In this document: positions 21,839 to 29,995 of the stretch, piece after piece
How positions within the stretch are numbered: position 1 is the first letter of the stretch
How the letters are laid out: every line of letters starts with the position of its first letter
From: a virus
Length of the DNA: 36,647 bases
Direction: 5' to 3' (one strand)
IMG/VR virus record: IMGVR_UViG_3300044899_000013
Coordinates: 1 to 36,647 of that record
The notes under the pieces: generated by a model
Database searches by the model: none
What the model was told of the DNA's origin: nothing
The model's input: only the letters and a program-made list of their open reading frames with translations
Made by a program: the position numbers and the translations under genes

Positions 21839-23431
21839 TCAATAAACGTCTGAATAGATGTCGTGATAGAAGCTCGGGTGGTTCGGGTAGTAGCCGGTCG
21901 GGGACGTCGCTGACGCGCCCGAAGCCGAGTAAGCAACCGCGATGTACTCGTTAGCCCCCGCTGTCGGCAGATCATCGACGACAGTGCTGTTGGGTGGGAG
22001 GTCCGCGAAGATCCGGACCGTGGTCCCGTCTGGGCTGGTCCTGTACAGGTCACAGACGAGGGTGTCCGCGAGCCCGCCTGTGCCCGCAGGGCAACTGATG
22101 GTGACCACGACCTGAGGCCGACCCGACCCGGACTGCACCGGGTAAACGATCGGTGTCTGCGGTGGCGCCAGCTGGGCGACCACGGACACGGACGCCCACG
22201 GCGACCACAGCCCCCCGTACCTGTACCTGGCGCGCAGGTAGTCGCTGCGGCCCATGCTCATGTCCAACGGGAGCAGCGCCGACCTGGCGGTCGAGATGAT
22301 CTGCCCGGAGTCGTAGTAGATGACGAGGCCAGCGGCGGAGTCACAGCGTTGCACTTGGTACGCATCCGCCGCGAGGGCGCCCGTCGTCCAGTCCAGTTCG
22401 ACCGGGGACACGTACAGGAGTGCCCCATTGGTGGGGGACGTGATGGTGGGAGGACCGAGTGCGGCCAGAGTATTTGTGAAGCGGCTTGCGCTGAATGGGG
22501 ATTGGGCGCTGCTCGCGTCATACGAGCAGATCTGCCACTCCATGAGAGCGCCTGCTGGCCAACTGCCAGCCGGGAGGACATACGAGGTGCCGGTCGTGGC
22601 GATACCGGTCAAGGTGGTCGCCCAGGTCCCAGCGCCGGACACTTTCCACCTGATGTCGACCCTCGTGCAGTAGTCGCCGGGGTCGCTGTCGTGGGTCGCC
22701 CACGAGAGCGTGTTGTTGACGCTGGCAACGATCAGGCCATTCGCGGGCGGTGCGATGACGGTCGGTGCCATCGGTGGTGCGTTGGTCGCCCAGATCGTGA
22801 CCAACCCCGAGCCCAACCTCTGGTCGTTGAGCATGCTGGGCAGGATCGCCGCAGAGGACAAATGGCCTGAGCCACCACCACCACCGCCATTACCGCCACC
22901 AGCGCCGCCGAACCAGCCACCACCACCGCCGCCGCCCGCGTTGCTGCTCGGGCCGCCAATACCGGGTGCGTAGCCCGTCGTCTGTGTGCCTGCTGCGCCA
23001 CCAGCGGCGCCAGGGCCGCCATACCCTGCACGGCCGCTACTTCCTCCGCCGTAGCCTCCAGCGACGTTGACCGTGCCGCCCGCGCCATAGCCCCCGCCGC
23101 CGCCGCCGCCAGCGGTCAGGATCCGCTCAGCGAGGGAGAACCCACCGATGCGCACATCGCTGGCCCCACCACCGCCCGCGCCGTGCACAGCGCCAGCGTG
23201 ACCACCGCCGTTCCAGCCACCCTCAATGTTGGTCGATTTGCCACCGACGTTGACCTGCAAGACCGTTCCCGGGGCCAGGATGAAGGACCCGCGAGCCCAC
23301 CCGCCCTTGCCGCCCAGCGCGTTGCTCTGGAATCCTTCCGCGCCGTACGCCTCGATGAGGATCCAAGTGCTGCCCGGGGCGACGATGAACTCCTGGCTCG
23401 AACCAGTCGAGGAGAAACCGGTGACAGTCAT
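21839..23431 (-). CDS. Glycine-rich tail protein with fibronectin-like repeats
   Basis: The ATG at 23431 overlaps the upstream stop (ATGA); the longer frame to 23509 has an arginine-rich, non-conserved front. About 530 residues. The first 50 are a beta-type segment (FIVAPGSTWILIEAYGAEG). About 50-190 form a very glycine-rich domain with many GG and GGG runs, of the kind seen in the glycine-rich receptor-binding region of phage fibres. The rest contains repeated FN3/Ig-like modules (APTVIAPPANG, PPTITSPTNGA, PQTPIVYPVQSG). It ends near FYHDIYSDVY. Likely a tail-tip or fibre protein for surface attachment. Confidence 0.78.
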   Translation of the reverse strand: MTVTGFSSTGSSQEFIVAPGSTWILIEAYGAEGFQSNALGGKGGWARGSFILAPGTVLQVNVGGKSTNIEGGWNGGGHAGAVHGAGGGGASDVRIGGFSLAERILTAGGGGGGGYGAGGTVNVAGGYGGGSSGRAGYGGPGAAGGAAGTQTTGYAPGIGGPSSNAGGGGGGGWFGGAGGGNGGGGGGSGHLSSAAILPSMLNDQRLGSGLVTIWATNAPPMAPTVIAPPANGLIVASVNNTLSWATHDSDPGDYCTRVDIRWKVSGAGTWATTLTGIATTGTSYVLPAGSWPAGALMEWQICSYDASSAQSPFSASRFTNTLAALGPPTITSPTNGALLYVSPVELDWTTGALAADAYQVQRCDSAAGLVIYYDSGQIISTARSALLPLDMSMGRSDYLRARYRYGGLWSPWASVSVVAQLAPPQTPIVYPVQSGSGRPQVVVTISCPAGTGGLADTLVCDLYRTSPDGTTVRIFADLPPNSTVVDDLPTAGANEYIAVAYSASGASATSPTGYYPNHPSFYHDIYSDVY

Positions 23432-23613
23432 CGGCGGGGACCAAGGACGAGCCTGGTTCCGTTGGACAACGCGATGGTTACCACTTCGGCGCCCGGGGTC
23501 GGTGACCACATCGCGCCGTCAATCGTCACCGCGTCAGCCACGACACCAGCCACCGACACCACGAGGTCCGTCATCTCGGTGGGGACGGACACCACCACGC
23601 CGTCGTCAGGCAC
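23428..23613 (-). CDS. Small tail-region protein, 61 aa
   Basis: I start at the GTG at 23613 (V/M-PDDGVVVSVPTEMTDLV), three bases downstream of the previous stop and preceded by AAGGTGG. The open frame to 23670 would overlap the upstream gene and begins with unlikely sequence. The 61-residue product is beta-rich and ends ALSNGTRLVLGPRR. It lies between hub and fibre genes. Similar short proteins occur in actinophage tail modules; function unknown. Confidence 0.65.
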   Translation of the reverse strand: MPDDGVVVSVPTEMTDLVVSVAGVVADAVTIDGAMWSPTPGAEVVTIALSNGTRLVLGPRR

Positions 23614-23615
23614 GC

Positions 23616-23789
23616 TTAGGCCACCTTGCCAATCGAAAGGATTTGACTTCCGAGCCTCAACACAGCGCACCTGTCCCCGATTACGGGGGTATAGCTGGCA
23701 AGACGCAGTGATGGCACGGCAGTGGCGGACGAGTCCAGTTGAACCAAGAGCGGAACGATGCTGGTCACCGTGCCCGGTTGCGCATTCAT
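23616..23789 (-). CDS. Small OB-like tail-region protein, 57 aa
   Basis: This short gene translates as MNAQPGTVTSIVPLLVQLDS, then ATAVPSLRLASYTPVIGDRC, then AVLRLGSQILSIGKVA before TAA. The ATG overlaps the stop of the hub protein (ATGA at 23786-23789). The pattern (V..GTVTS..PL.VQLD, then a VGDRV..L..G..I..G) is a familiar small beta-barrel protein next to phage tail hub genes. It is probably a structural accessory of the tail tip. The composition and both junctions support a real gene despite its size. Confidence 0.78.
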   Translation of the reverse strand: MNAQPGTVTSIVPLLVQLDSSATAVPSLRLASYTPVIGDRCAVLRLGSQILSIGKVA

Positions 23790-24919
23790 GCCGTCTCCAT
23801 CACGTAAGAACCATCTTCACCGGTGAGGGGGAGTGCCCATGAGCGGCACAAGAGTTTGCGGGGGTCTCCGAGGGCTGCGTCGGAGTAGCCCCACATGTCC
23901 GCATGCCACCCGCAAGGGAGGGGTGACATGTTGAACGTCAGGACCTCGGTGACCCGCATCGCGGCCGTCGCGAGCTTCACGCCTTGTGCCACGAGGGATG
24001 CTTGGTCGACGGCGTCGAGGTAGACGACGGGGGCGTGGACGATGCGGCCCACGGATGCTTGGGAGGACAGCCCGAGCGAGGGGTTCTGGTGGGTGTATTG
24101 GCCTGCGCCCTCAGTTGGCGCGGTGGTGAGTCCGTTCTGGATGTAGCGGAACCAGTTGGGGGCCGCCCACAGGTCGTTACTGACGCGGCGGTCCTCAGCC
24201 ACGACCCCGGACACGAGGTCAGCGACGTCTAGGTCGTATTCGCTTGGGCGCAGCGCGGGCTCCACATATGGGCCAGATCTCAGTGCTCCGTCTTGGTCGG
24301 CCCAGATCCCGCGGTAGTTGATCGCCGCCAGCAGTGCGTTCACAACCCCGAGCCAGGACGGGTTTTCGCTTTGTGGGAACACGATGGGGGTCACGAGGGC
24401 TTTGTCTGCGGCGGTGGAGTCGAGCAGGATCGAGGTCGTGATCCCGGCCTCGGTGAGAGCCACCCTGACCGCGGTGAGGACGTTCGCGCCCGCCCCAACG
24501 CTGTAACTGTCACCGATGTTGTCCTGGAGCAGATAGAGCAGGTCCATGCCCGTCACGGTGAAGCTGGCGGGGGACTCGGCTAGGGCTGTTTCGGGGGTGT
24601 TGAGGAGGAAGATCCCAAGGTTCCACCGCACATTGCTGACGCCCACGGACAGCGAAGACAGAAGCATGTAGGGCCGGATCCGGTCCCTGCCCCACGCCAA
24701 AACCCTGCTGATTGTGAGCTCGACCGTGCCATGAACGTTCGCGAGGTTGTCACGTTTGACCACAATGCTGGAGACGTCGGATGAGAGGTCGCTAACGATG
24801 TTGAGGCTTGGATCGAGTAACTCGCATCCGAAGTCCACGAACAGGTCCGTAGCCGTGAGCAATGCCCTCATTTGGGTGTCCGTGTACTGCTCACGGGGCG
24901 GCGCGGTCAACGCCTGCAC
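23786..24919 (-). CDS. Tail hub/minor tail protein, 377 aa
   Basis: Third gene after the tape measure, where siphoviruses encode the baseplate-hub or tail-associated protein that sits at the tip. It is beta-rich with no membrane segment. Distinct parts are the N-terminal TDLFVDFGCELLDPSLN, a central SWLGVVNALLAAINYRGIWA segment typical of hub proteins of actinophages, and a C-terminal WALPLTGEDGSYVMETA. GTG start overlapping the previous TAG by one base. No clear enzyme motif. Confidence comes from order, length and general resemblance. Confidence 0.75.
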   Translation of the reverse strand: MQALTAPPREQYTDTQMRALLTATDLFVDFGCELLDPSLNIVSDLSSDVSSIVVKRDNLANVHGTVELTISRVLAWGRDRIRPYMLLSSLSVGVSNVRWNLGIFLLNTPETALAESPASFTVTGMDLLYLLQDNIGDSYSVGAGANVLTAVRVALTEAGITTSILLDSTAADKALVTPIVFPQSENPSWLGVVNALLAAINYRGIWADQDGALRSGPYVEPALRPSEYDLDVADLVSGVVAEDRRVSNDLWAAPNWFRYIQNGLTTAPTEGAGQYTHQNPSLGLSSQASVGRIVHAPVVYLDAVDQASLVAQGVKLATAAMRVTEVLTFNMSPLPCGWHADMWGYSDAALGDPRKLLCRSWALPLTGEDGSYVMETA

Positions 24920-25305
24920 TAGACCGCCTCGCTGTAATCAACCTGGGTTACCGTCAAACCAACGTCCGCCAAGGGGCCGTCAACGGTCCAGGTGTCCCGG
25001 ACATCTAGGGCCATGAATGACCCGAACACGCGCCGCCCGGAGGTGTCCCGCAGGAGCACCACCTTCCCGCGCCACCCCTCAAGCACAGCCACCTCGGCGG
25101 CGGTCACGGCTTGCAGGGTCAACGGGAACGCGACCGTGTCGGCTGGGGTCGTGATGACCCTGCGACGGCCACCAGCGTAAGTGCGGACCTGGCCGGCCAC
25201 AGATGTGCTCGCCACCCGCTCCGTGAAGGACGCGTGCACCGACACTGAAGGGTTGCTGACGTCCGTAAGCCAGAGGTCCGTAAAGACCACATTGAGGGTT
25301 GTCAT
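24919..25305 (-). CDS. Distal-tail-like protein, 128 aa
   Basis: A 128-residue beta-rich protein directly after the tape measure gene, coupled by ATGA (25302-25305). Position matches the distal tail protein or its N-terminal equivalent, which caps the tail tube. A basic loop (YAGGRRRVITTP) and a conserved-looking RGKVVLLRDTSGRRVFGSFM are visible. No further assignment. Confidence 0.68.
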   Translation of the reverse strand: MTTLNVVFTDLWLTDVSNPSVSVHASFTERVASTSVAGQVRTYAGGRRRVITTPADTVAFPLTLQAVTAAEVAVLEGWRGKVVLLRDTSGRRVFGSFMALDVRDTWTVDGPLADVGLTVTQVDYSEAV

Positions 25306-28300
25306 GCGTATTGCCTCTGTCCAAGCTTGTAGTCCCTGGGCAGGGCGCGAATATCGGAACGGAGACCGATGACCTGGGTCAGGAGCTCGTCCCCGCCACC
25401 GGCGGCGTTGCCCTGCTCGAGGATGCCCACGAGCCGGTCAAAGGACTGCGTTTGCTGCCCTGTCAGGACCCGCTCCGGGGTTGCGCTGGTGTTGTGGCCG
25501 GTGGCCCCCGGCATGAGGTAACCACCCTTGTCGAACCCGTAGGGACGCACCGGGCCACCCTGGGCGTAGCCCCCGGCACGGTTGTAAGCCGACGACAGGG
25601 ATCCGTAGGTCCGCAGGGCGTAACGGATCGAGGCAACAATGTTGGACAGCGGGTCGTAGATGTTGCTGCTCAGCCCAGGCATCCGGTACGCGTTGAACGT
25701 GCTCATGATGGTCTGCATCAGCCCGCGCGACGGGTCGCCGCGTTGAGCGTTGCTGTCCCAGTTGTTGATGGCGAACTGGTTGCCGCCAGACTCCTGGTTC
25801 ATGCGGCGTAAAAGGGTCTGCGCCAGACCCGGAGACTGGCCCGTTAGCCCGAGAGCTTGCAGGACGATGGGGAGCCAACGCTGCACACCAGAGCCCGCCA
25901 TCCCGCCACCCATGACACTGGTGCCGCCACCACCCATCGCGCCAGCCAGGCTAGACAGGTCAAGTTTGGTGTGGGCGAGCATCCCACGCCACGCGTCGTT
26001 CGCCCCGGCCTGCATCGCCGGGTAGCCCGGGGTGGCGGTGACGATACCGCCGCCAGCGAACCCGTGGAGGGCTTTGCGGTACGCGAAGATCGCGGCGTGC
26101 CCACCGGCGGCCGTGACATCAGCGGCGGTCAGGACGTGCTCACCGTGGGACAACATCGCCGGTATCGAGTCGCTGGTGCCCGTACCTGGGCCGACCATGG
26201 GGCCACCAGTGGCGGCGTGGGTGAAGATGCCAGGGATGACGGACCCGCCGTCACCGTTGCCGACCATGAACTTTGCCTTGACCTGGACGTCTTTGGGTGT
26301 GATGCCGTTCAGGGAGTCCATGACGTTCTTGGCGAACGTGTCGAAGTCATCGGATGCGGTCTTCAGCTTGTCGCCGAGGTCGGGCATCCACCCGAACGCT
26401 ATGGCTGCGGCGTGCACTACCCCGCCGGCCATGACGATGAAGTTGGTGACGATGAACTTCAGGACCTTCCCAACGACGTCCCTGAGGGTGGTGTACGCGT
26501 CGACCCAGAACCCGACCTGGCGGATGTTAAACGCGATCAGGGCACCGAGGCCGGTGAAGATGGCTTTCAGGACTGGGCCCATCAGGGGCAGCCATTTGGT
26601 GGTCATGAAGTCGGCGAACCCCTTGAACGCGTCCCGGAGCTGCTTCATCTCGCCCTTGTTGTCTTTGAACGCGTCGGTGACGAAACCGACAGCGATCTTC
26701 ACCCCATCCCAGGCGTCCTGAAAGTCCTTCTTCAGGACGGGGATCAGCTTGTCGCGGATGAATCCCCACAGGTCTTTGAGCCCGGGGACGAGGTGGTTGT
26801 TGACGAAGTCACGGAGGGTTTTGCTGTGGTTGTACCAGTCGATGAAACCCGTGACGAGCCCCGCGACAGCGATGACCGCCAACGCGACCCACTGCCCGCT
26901 GAGGGCCGTGGCGATGGCACCGATGGCCACCGCAATAAGGGTGATCTGCTCGGGGCTCATCTTCGCCAGGGTCGACGCGAGCTGGCTGAGGACGTCAAGG
27001 ATGACCGCACCCAAGGGCGCGAGGCCCACGATGAGGTCCCCGGCGACCTTCAGGAGATCCTTCAGCAGACCCCACACCTTCGGGCCGTTCTCAGCCATGT
27101 ACGCCATGAACGCTTTGAACCCGCTGCTCCCAGCGAGGCTCTTGGCCCAGTCCGCGAACGACTTGGCCAGGCCGGCGATGACACCCATGACCGTGTCGCC
27201 CACGGGGGTGAACGCTGTGAGGAGCCCAGCGAACCCGGTGGCGAGGTCACCCAGGATCTCCCCAAAGATCTTGATGTTGGGGCCGACCGTGGTGGCCAAC
27301 ATGTGGAAGAAGTCTTGCCAGAATGGGGCCTGTAGTGCTTTGCCTGCTTCGCGGAACAGGTCCCCGAGAGCTTTGGAGGCGTTGCCGATGATCTCGGTGA
27401 AGACCGGCATGAGGGGCTTCAGGTCCTTCAAGAAGTCTGTGACTCCGGGTAGGAGCCCGCCTTGGGCGGTGGCTTTCAGCTTGTCGAACTCTGGTCGGAG
27501 GCTGTAGATGAACTTGGCGAAGTCCCGACCGGCAGGGCTCAGGTTCTTCATCGCCTGGTCGAGGGCGCTCATCGAGGCTGAGCCTGAGGTGGCGGTGGTC
27601 GCCATGGCCTGCTGCAACGCGCGCTGCGCTGACGCCACAGACGCCGCCGACGACGCAGCGGAGTTGCCTTGGGCGATCAGGGCCTTCGACACCGCTTCCT
27701 GGGCGACGGTGACCTTCTCCGCGCCCGCCCTGCGCGCCTCCGTCACAGCGGACTCAGCGCGACCCAACGCGGACTGCGCGGCGGCTGTGCCGGCGATCGA
27801 CTTGGCGACGTTCTGCTGCGCCGAGATGACACCCGCGGACCCCTCCACCCCGGCCTTATCCGCGGCCTTCTTCGACTCCACCAACCGGGACTGGCGGGTG
27901 GACAAGTCGGTGACCTGCTGCACGGCCTGGTCATAAGCCAACTGCGCCTGCTGGCGCTGCAGGAGCGTCGCGTTCGGGCCAAGGTTCGCCATGGCGAGAC
28001 GGGCCTGCTGGACGTTCAGGGTCGCCGCGCGCTGACTCAGCGCCCCGTCAGCAACGGAGTTGGTGAGGTCTTCGATGCTCTGCTTCGCTGAGATCCGGGC
28101 CTGGGTCAGAGCCAGCTGGGCTTGGCGTTCGCCGTCCTGGGCGGTGGCCAGGGACTGCTCCGCGGTGATCTGCTGCTGAACAGCCGAAGCCACCGCCTGG
28201 CCCGCGCTGCGGCGGGCGTCAACAACGCCACGCTCCGCATCAATGACGGCCTGCGCAGCGGACACAGCCGACGCGGCGGCGGATCGTTGCGCGTTGGCCA

Positions 28301-29207
28301 GGGATGCTTGGGCGCCGGCGATCGCGTTAGCTTGGGCGACACGGGAAGCAGCCGCAGCAGCACCCGTGGCCGCGCTAGACGCGTCGGCCTTACCCATCGC
28401 GCCCACGGCGGCGCTGACCCCCGAGAACCCCAAGAACAGGGCACCCAAGGCGGGGCCAGCGGATAGGGCTGCGGACCCGATACCGAGGATCGCCACAGCC
28501 GCAGCCCCGGCTACGGGGATGATCCCCGGGCCCAGCGCCAAACCTGCGGCGAGCAGACCACTCATGCTGCCACCGGCACCGCTGGCGCTGGCACCAACCG
28601 CGGCGATCTTGGCCTCAGCGGCACCAGTGTCCACATCGACGTTGATCGTTGCCTTGGTGCTGTTGGCCTCAGCCCGCAAAGCCAGAATCTCCGCTTTCGC
28701 GGCAGCGGTGTCGGCCTCAACCTTCAGGCGTGCGTCACCAATCTGGGTTTTGAGCGCAACCAGTTTGGCTCTCGCCTCGGTGTCGTCAGCGTTGACCTTG
28801 ATCGCGGCTTCCGTCGCGGCGATCTGCTGCTTCAGGTCAATGATCTTCACCCGGGCAGCAGCGGTGTCGACCTGGATCGCGAACGACTTGTCCTTGATCT
28901 GCTGGCTCAGCTCAGCCAGTTTCGCCTTGGCTGCCGCGTCCTGAATGTCGACGCTGACGTTGGCGACACGGTCACGGGTCAGTTCCGTGACCTTCGCCTT
29001 CGCCGCGCTGTCCTGAACGTCGACGGCGACACTGGTCACCTTGTCGCGAGTGACTTCCTGGATCCGCTCAGCGGCGGCCTTCACGTCGGCGTCGACGTTG
29101 ACCATCACGTCGGGCAGGCGGGACAGGTCCGCTTTCAGGCGCTGCGCGAAACGAGACGTGTCCGGAACCACCGACACCTGGACGGACCCAACGTTGATCG
29201 AAGACAT
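25302..29207 (-). CDS. Tape measure protein with C-terminal lytic transglycosylase domain
   Basis: The 1301-residue protein sets tail length and is ejected with the DNA. It starts with VGSVQVSVVPDTSRFAQRLK, a common tape-measure opening. About 30-210 are repeated DTAAAKAEI-like segments, then a hydrophobic region (about 215-290), long alanine/glutamine-rich coiled coil (about 300-560) and further hydrophobic helices. A SLT-type muralytic domain lies at about 1110-1230, with E1139 in NQESGG the likely catalytic acid, then RGLMQTIMSTF and AYNRAGGYAQGG. The domain would thin the wall at injection. Start codon shares one base with the chaperone stop (TGATG). It is the longest gene in the window. 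Confidence 0.93.
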   Translation of the reverse strand: MSSINVGSVQVSVVPDTSRFAQRLKADLSRLPDVMVNVDADVKAAAERIQEVTRDKVTSVAVDVQDSAAKAKVTELTRDRVANVSVDIQDAAAKAKLAELSQQIKDKSFAIQVDTAAARVKIIDLKQQIAATEAAIKVNADDTEARAKLVALKTQIGDARLKVEADTAAAKAEILALRAEANSTKATINVDVDTGAAEAKIAAVGASASGAGGSMSGLLAAGLALGPGIIPVAGAAAVAILGIGSAALSAGPALGALFLGFSGVSAAVGAMGKADASSAATGAAAAASRVAQANAIAGAQASLANAQRSAAASAVSAAQAVIDAERGVVDARRSAGQAVASAVQQQITAEQSLATAQDGERQAQLALTQARISAKQSIEDLTNSVADGALSQRAATLNVQQARLAMANLGPNATLLQRQQAQLAYDQAVQQVTDLSTRQSRLVESKKAADKAGVEGSAGVISAQQNVAKSIAGTAAAQSALGRAESAVTEARRAGAEKVTVAQEAVSKALIAQGNSAASSAASVASAQRALQQAMATTATSGSASMSALDQAMKNLSPAGRDFAKFIYSLRPEFDKLKATAQGGLLPGVTDFLKDLKPLMPVFTEIIGNASKALGDLFREAGKALQAPFWQDFFHMLATTVGPNIKIFGEILGDLATGFAGLLTAFTPVGDTVMGVIAGLAKSFADWAKSLAGSSGFKAFMAYMAENGPKVWGLLKDLLKVAGDLIVGLAPLGAVILDVLSQLASTLAKMSPEQITLIAVAIGAIATALSGQWVALAVIAVAGLVTGFIDWYNHSKTLRDFVNNHLVPGLKDLWGFIRDKLIPVLKKDFQDAWDGVKIAVGFVTDAFKDNKGEMKQLRDAFKGFADFMTTKWLPLMGPVLKAIFTGLGALIAFNIRQVGFWVDAYTTLRDVVGKVLKFIVTNFIVMAGGVVHAAAIAFGWMPDLGDKLKTASDDFDTFAKNVMDSLNGITPKDVQVKAKFMVGNGDGGSVIPGIFTHAATGGPMVGPGTGTSDSIPAMLSHGEHVLTAADVTAAGGHAAIFAYRKALHGFAGGGIVTATPGYPAMQAGANDAWRGMLAHTKLDLSSLAGAMGGGGTSVMGGGMAGSGVQRWLPIVLQALGLTGQSPGLAQTLLRRMNQESGGNQFAINNWDSNAQRGDPSRGLMQTIMSTFNAYRMPGLSSNIYDPLSNIVASIRYALRTYGSLSSAYNRAGGYAQGGPVRPYGFDKGGYLMPGATGHNTSATPERVLTGQQTQSFDRLVGILEQGNAAGGGDELLTQVIGLRSDIRALPRDYKLGQRQYA

Positions 29208-29638
29208 CAGGCTCCTTCTCGGTGTCGTTGACGCAGGTTGGCGAGGTAGGCGTCGGCTGCTGGGTTGATGGCGCGGACGTTGTCCCGTTTCACGCCAGGC
29301 CGTGGGAACGGGCGGGGTTTCTCGGCGGCCTGGTCCGACTTGGCCCAGACGAGCCAGTCGATGCCGTCACCGACCCGGGCCAGCAAGTGGTCCGCCAGGG
29401 ACCACGGGCCGTCACCCTCACGGGCAGGTAGCGCGGCGACCTGTTCGGGCGTCATTGAGTCCCGAAGCGCGGTCCTAGTCGCGGACTCAGGTGGCAGATG
29501 GTCGATGAGGACCCCCAGCCGGCGAAGGCTGAGCTTGCCGGTGAAGACCCCGGCGAGGTCCACGCGGTAGTAACGCTGCAGGTCGGCCTCTACCGCTTCG
29601 GGCTGCGCTGTGAGGCAATCCCAGATGGCCCCAAGCCT
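29207..29638 (-). CDS. Tail assembly chaperone, frameshift extension (-1 frame)
   Basis: This is the second half of a gpG-GT type fusion. After the slippery site at 29638-29644 the -1 frame reads RLGAIWDCLTAQPEAVEADL and continues to the stop at 29207, adding 143 residues to the first 94 of the upstream gene (237 aa in all). It has no good start codon of its own at the correct place; the first in-frame GTG falls well inside the conserved part. The sequence LSLRRLGVLIDHLP is typical of actinophage chaperone extensions. The fusion binds the tape measure and recruits major tail protein. Confidence 0.85.
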   Translation of the reverse strand, partial: RLGAIWDCLTAQPEAVEADLQRYYRVDLAGVFTGKLSLRRLGVLIDHLPPESATRTALRDSMTPEQVAALPAREGDGPWSLADHLLARVGDGIDWLVWAKSDQAAEKPRPFPRPGVKRDNVRAINPAADAYLANLRQRHREGA

Positions 29639-29919
29639 TTTGGGGTCTGCCCTGTTGCCTCACTCCACGCCTCGAAGAACACCTCAACCTCGTCCATGTC
29701 CGGGTCGAGCTTCGCCCACTCCTTGTACGACTCCGGAGTCAGAGCCTTCTCAGCCCAGGTGTCGAAGTCGCCCTGGCGCATCGCCCGCACACCGGACGCT
29801 TTCCACTTCTTCACCGGCTTGACTGTCAGGTTCACGGACCCGGCCGCGGTCACCAGCTCGATGAGGTTCGACCCGTCGTCGGTGGCTTCGACCTCAAGGG
29901 CCTGCAGTGCTTCACTCAT
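29590..29919 (-). CDS. Tail assembly chaperone (gpG-like, unshifted product)
   Basis: The start at 29919 (MSEALQALEVEATDDGSNLI) is preferred over the longer frame to 29973, which overruns into the intergenic part. The unshifted product has 109 residues and ends GLGPSGIASQRSPKR. It lies between major tail and tape measure genes, as gpG does in lambda-like phages. It is acidic (DPDMDEVEVFFEAWSEATG) and needed during tail assembly but absent from the virion. Ribosomes that slip make the longer protein listed at 29207-29638. Confidence 0.88.
   Translation of the reverse strand: MSEALQALEVEATDDGSNLIELVTAAGSVNLTVKPVKKWKASGVRAMRQGDFDTWAEKALTPESYKEWAKLDPDMDEVEVFFEAWSEATGQTPKGLGPSGIASQRSPKR
29638..29644 (-). 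promoter_or_regulatory. Programmed -1 ribosomal frameshift site CCCAAAA
   Basis: On the minus strand the zero frame reads ACC CCA AAA GGC, so the heptamer C CCA AAA is positioned exactly as X XXY YYZ. Slipping back one base continues into the open frame ending at 29207 and produces the chaperone fusion. This is the standard arrangement in long-tailed phages. Confidence 0.85.
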
Positions 29920-29995
29920 GACGCTCCATTCGGTGGTCCGATGGTCCGAAGGTGGGCGTGACTGTCGGACCAACAGCCACGCCCACCGAACAGGG

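Noticed and set aside
21748-22053. Possible separate minus-strand gene before the 21763 start
   Set aside because: The frame overlaps most of the end of the glycine-rich gene in another phase and is Arg/Thr-rich there. The non-overlapping part has no usable start codon. The gap of 75 bases is best read as leader with a ribosome site.
25857-27335. 492-codon plus-strand frame opposite the tape measure gene
   Set aside because: It is rich in Val, Asp, Gly and Arg with no known domain, and lies wholly antisense to a well-supported tape measure protein.
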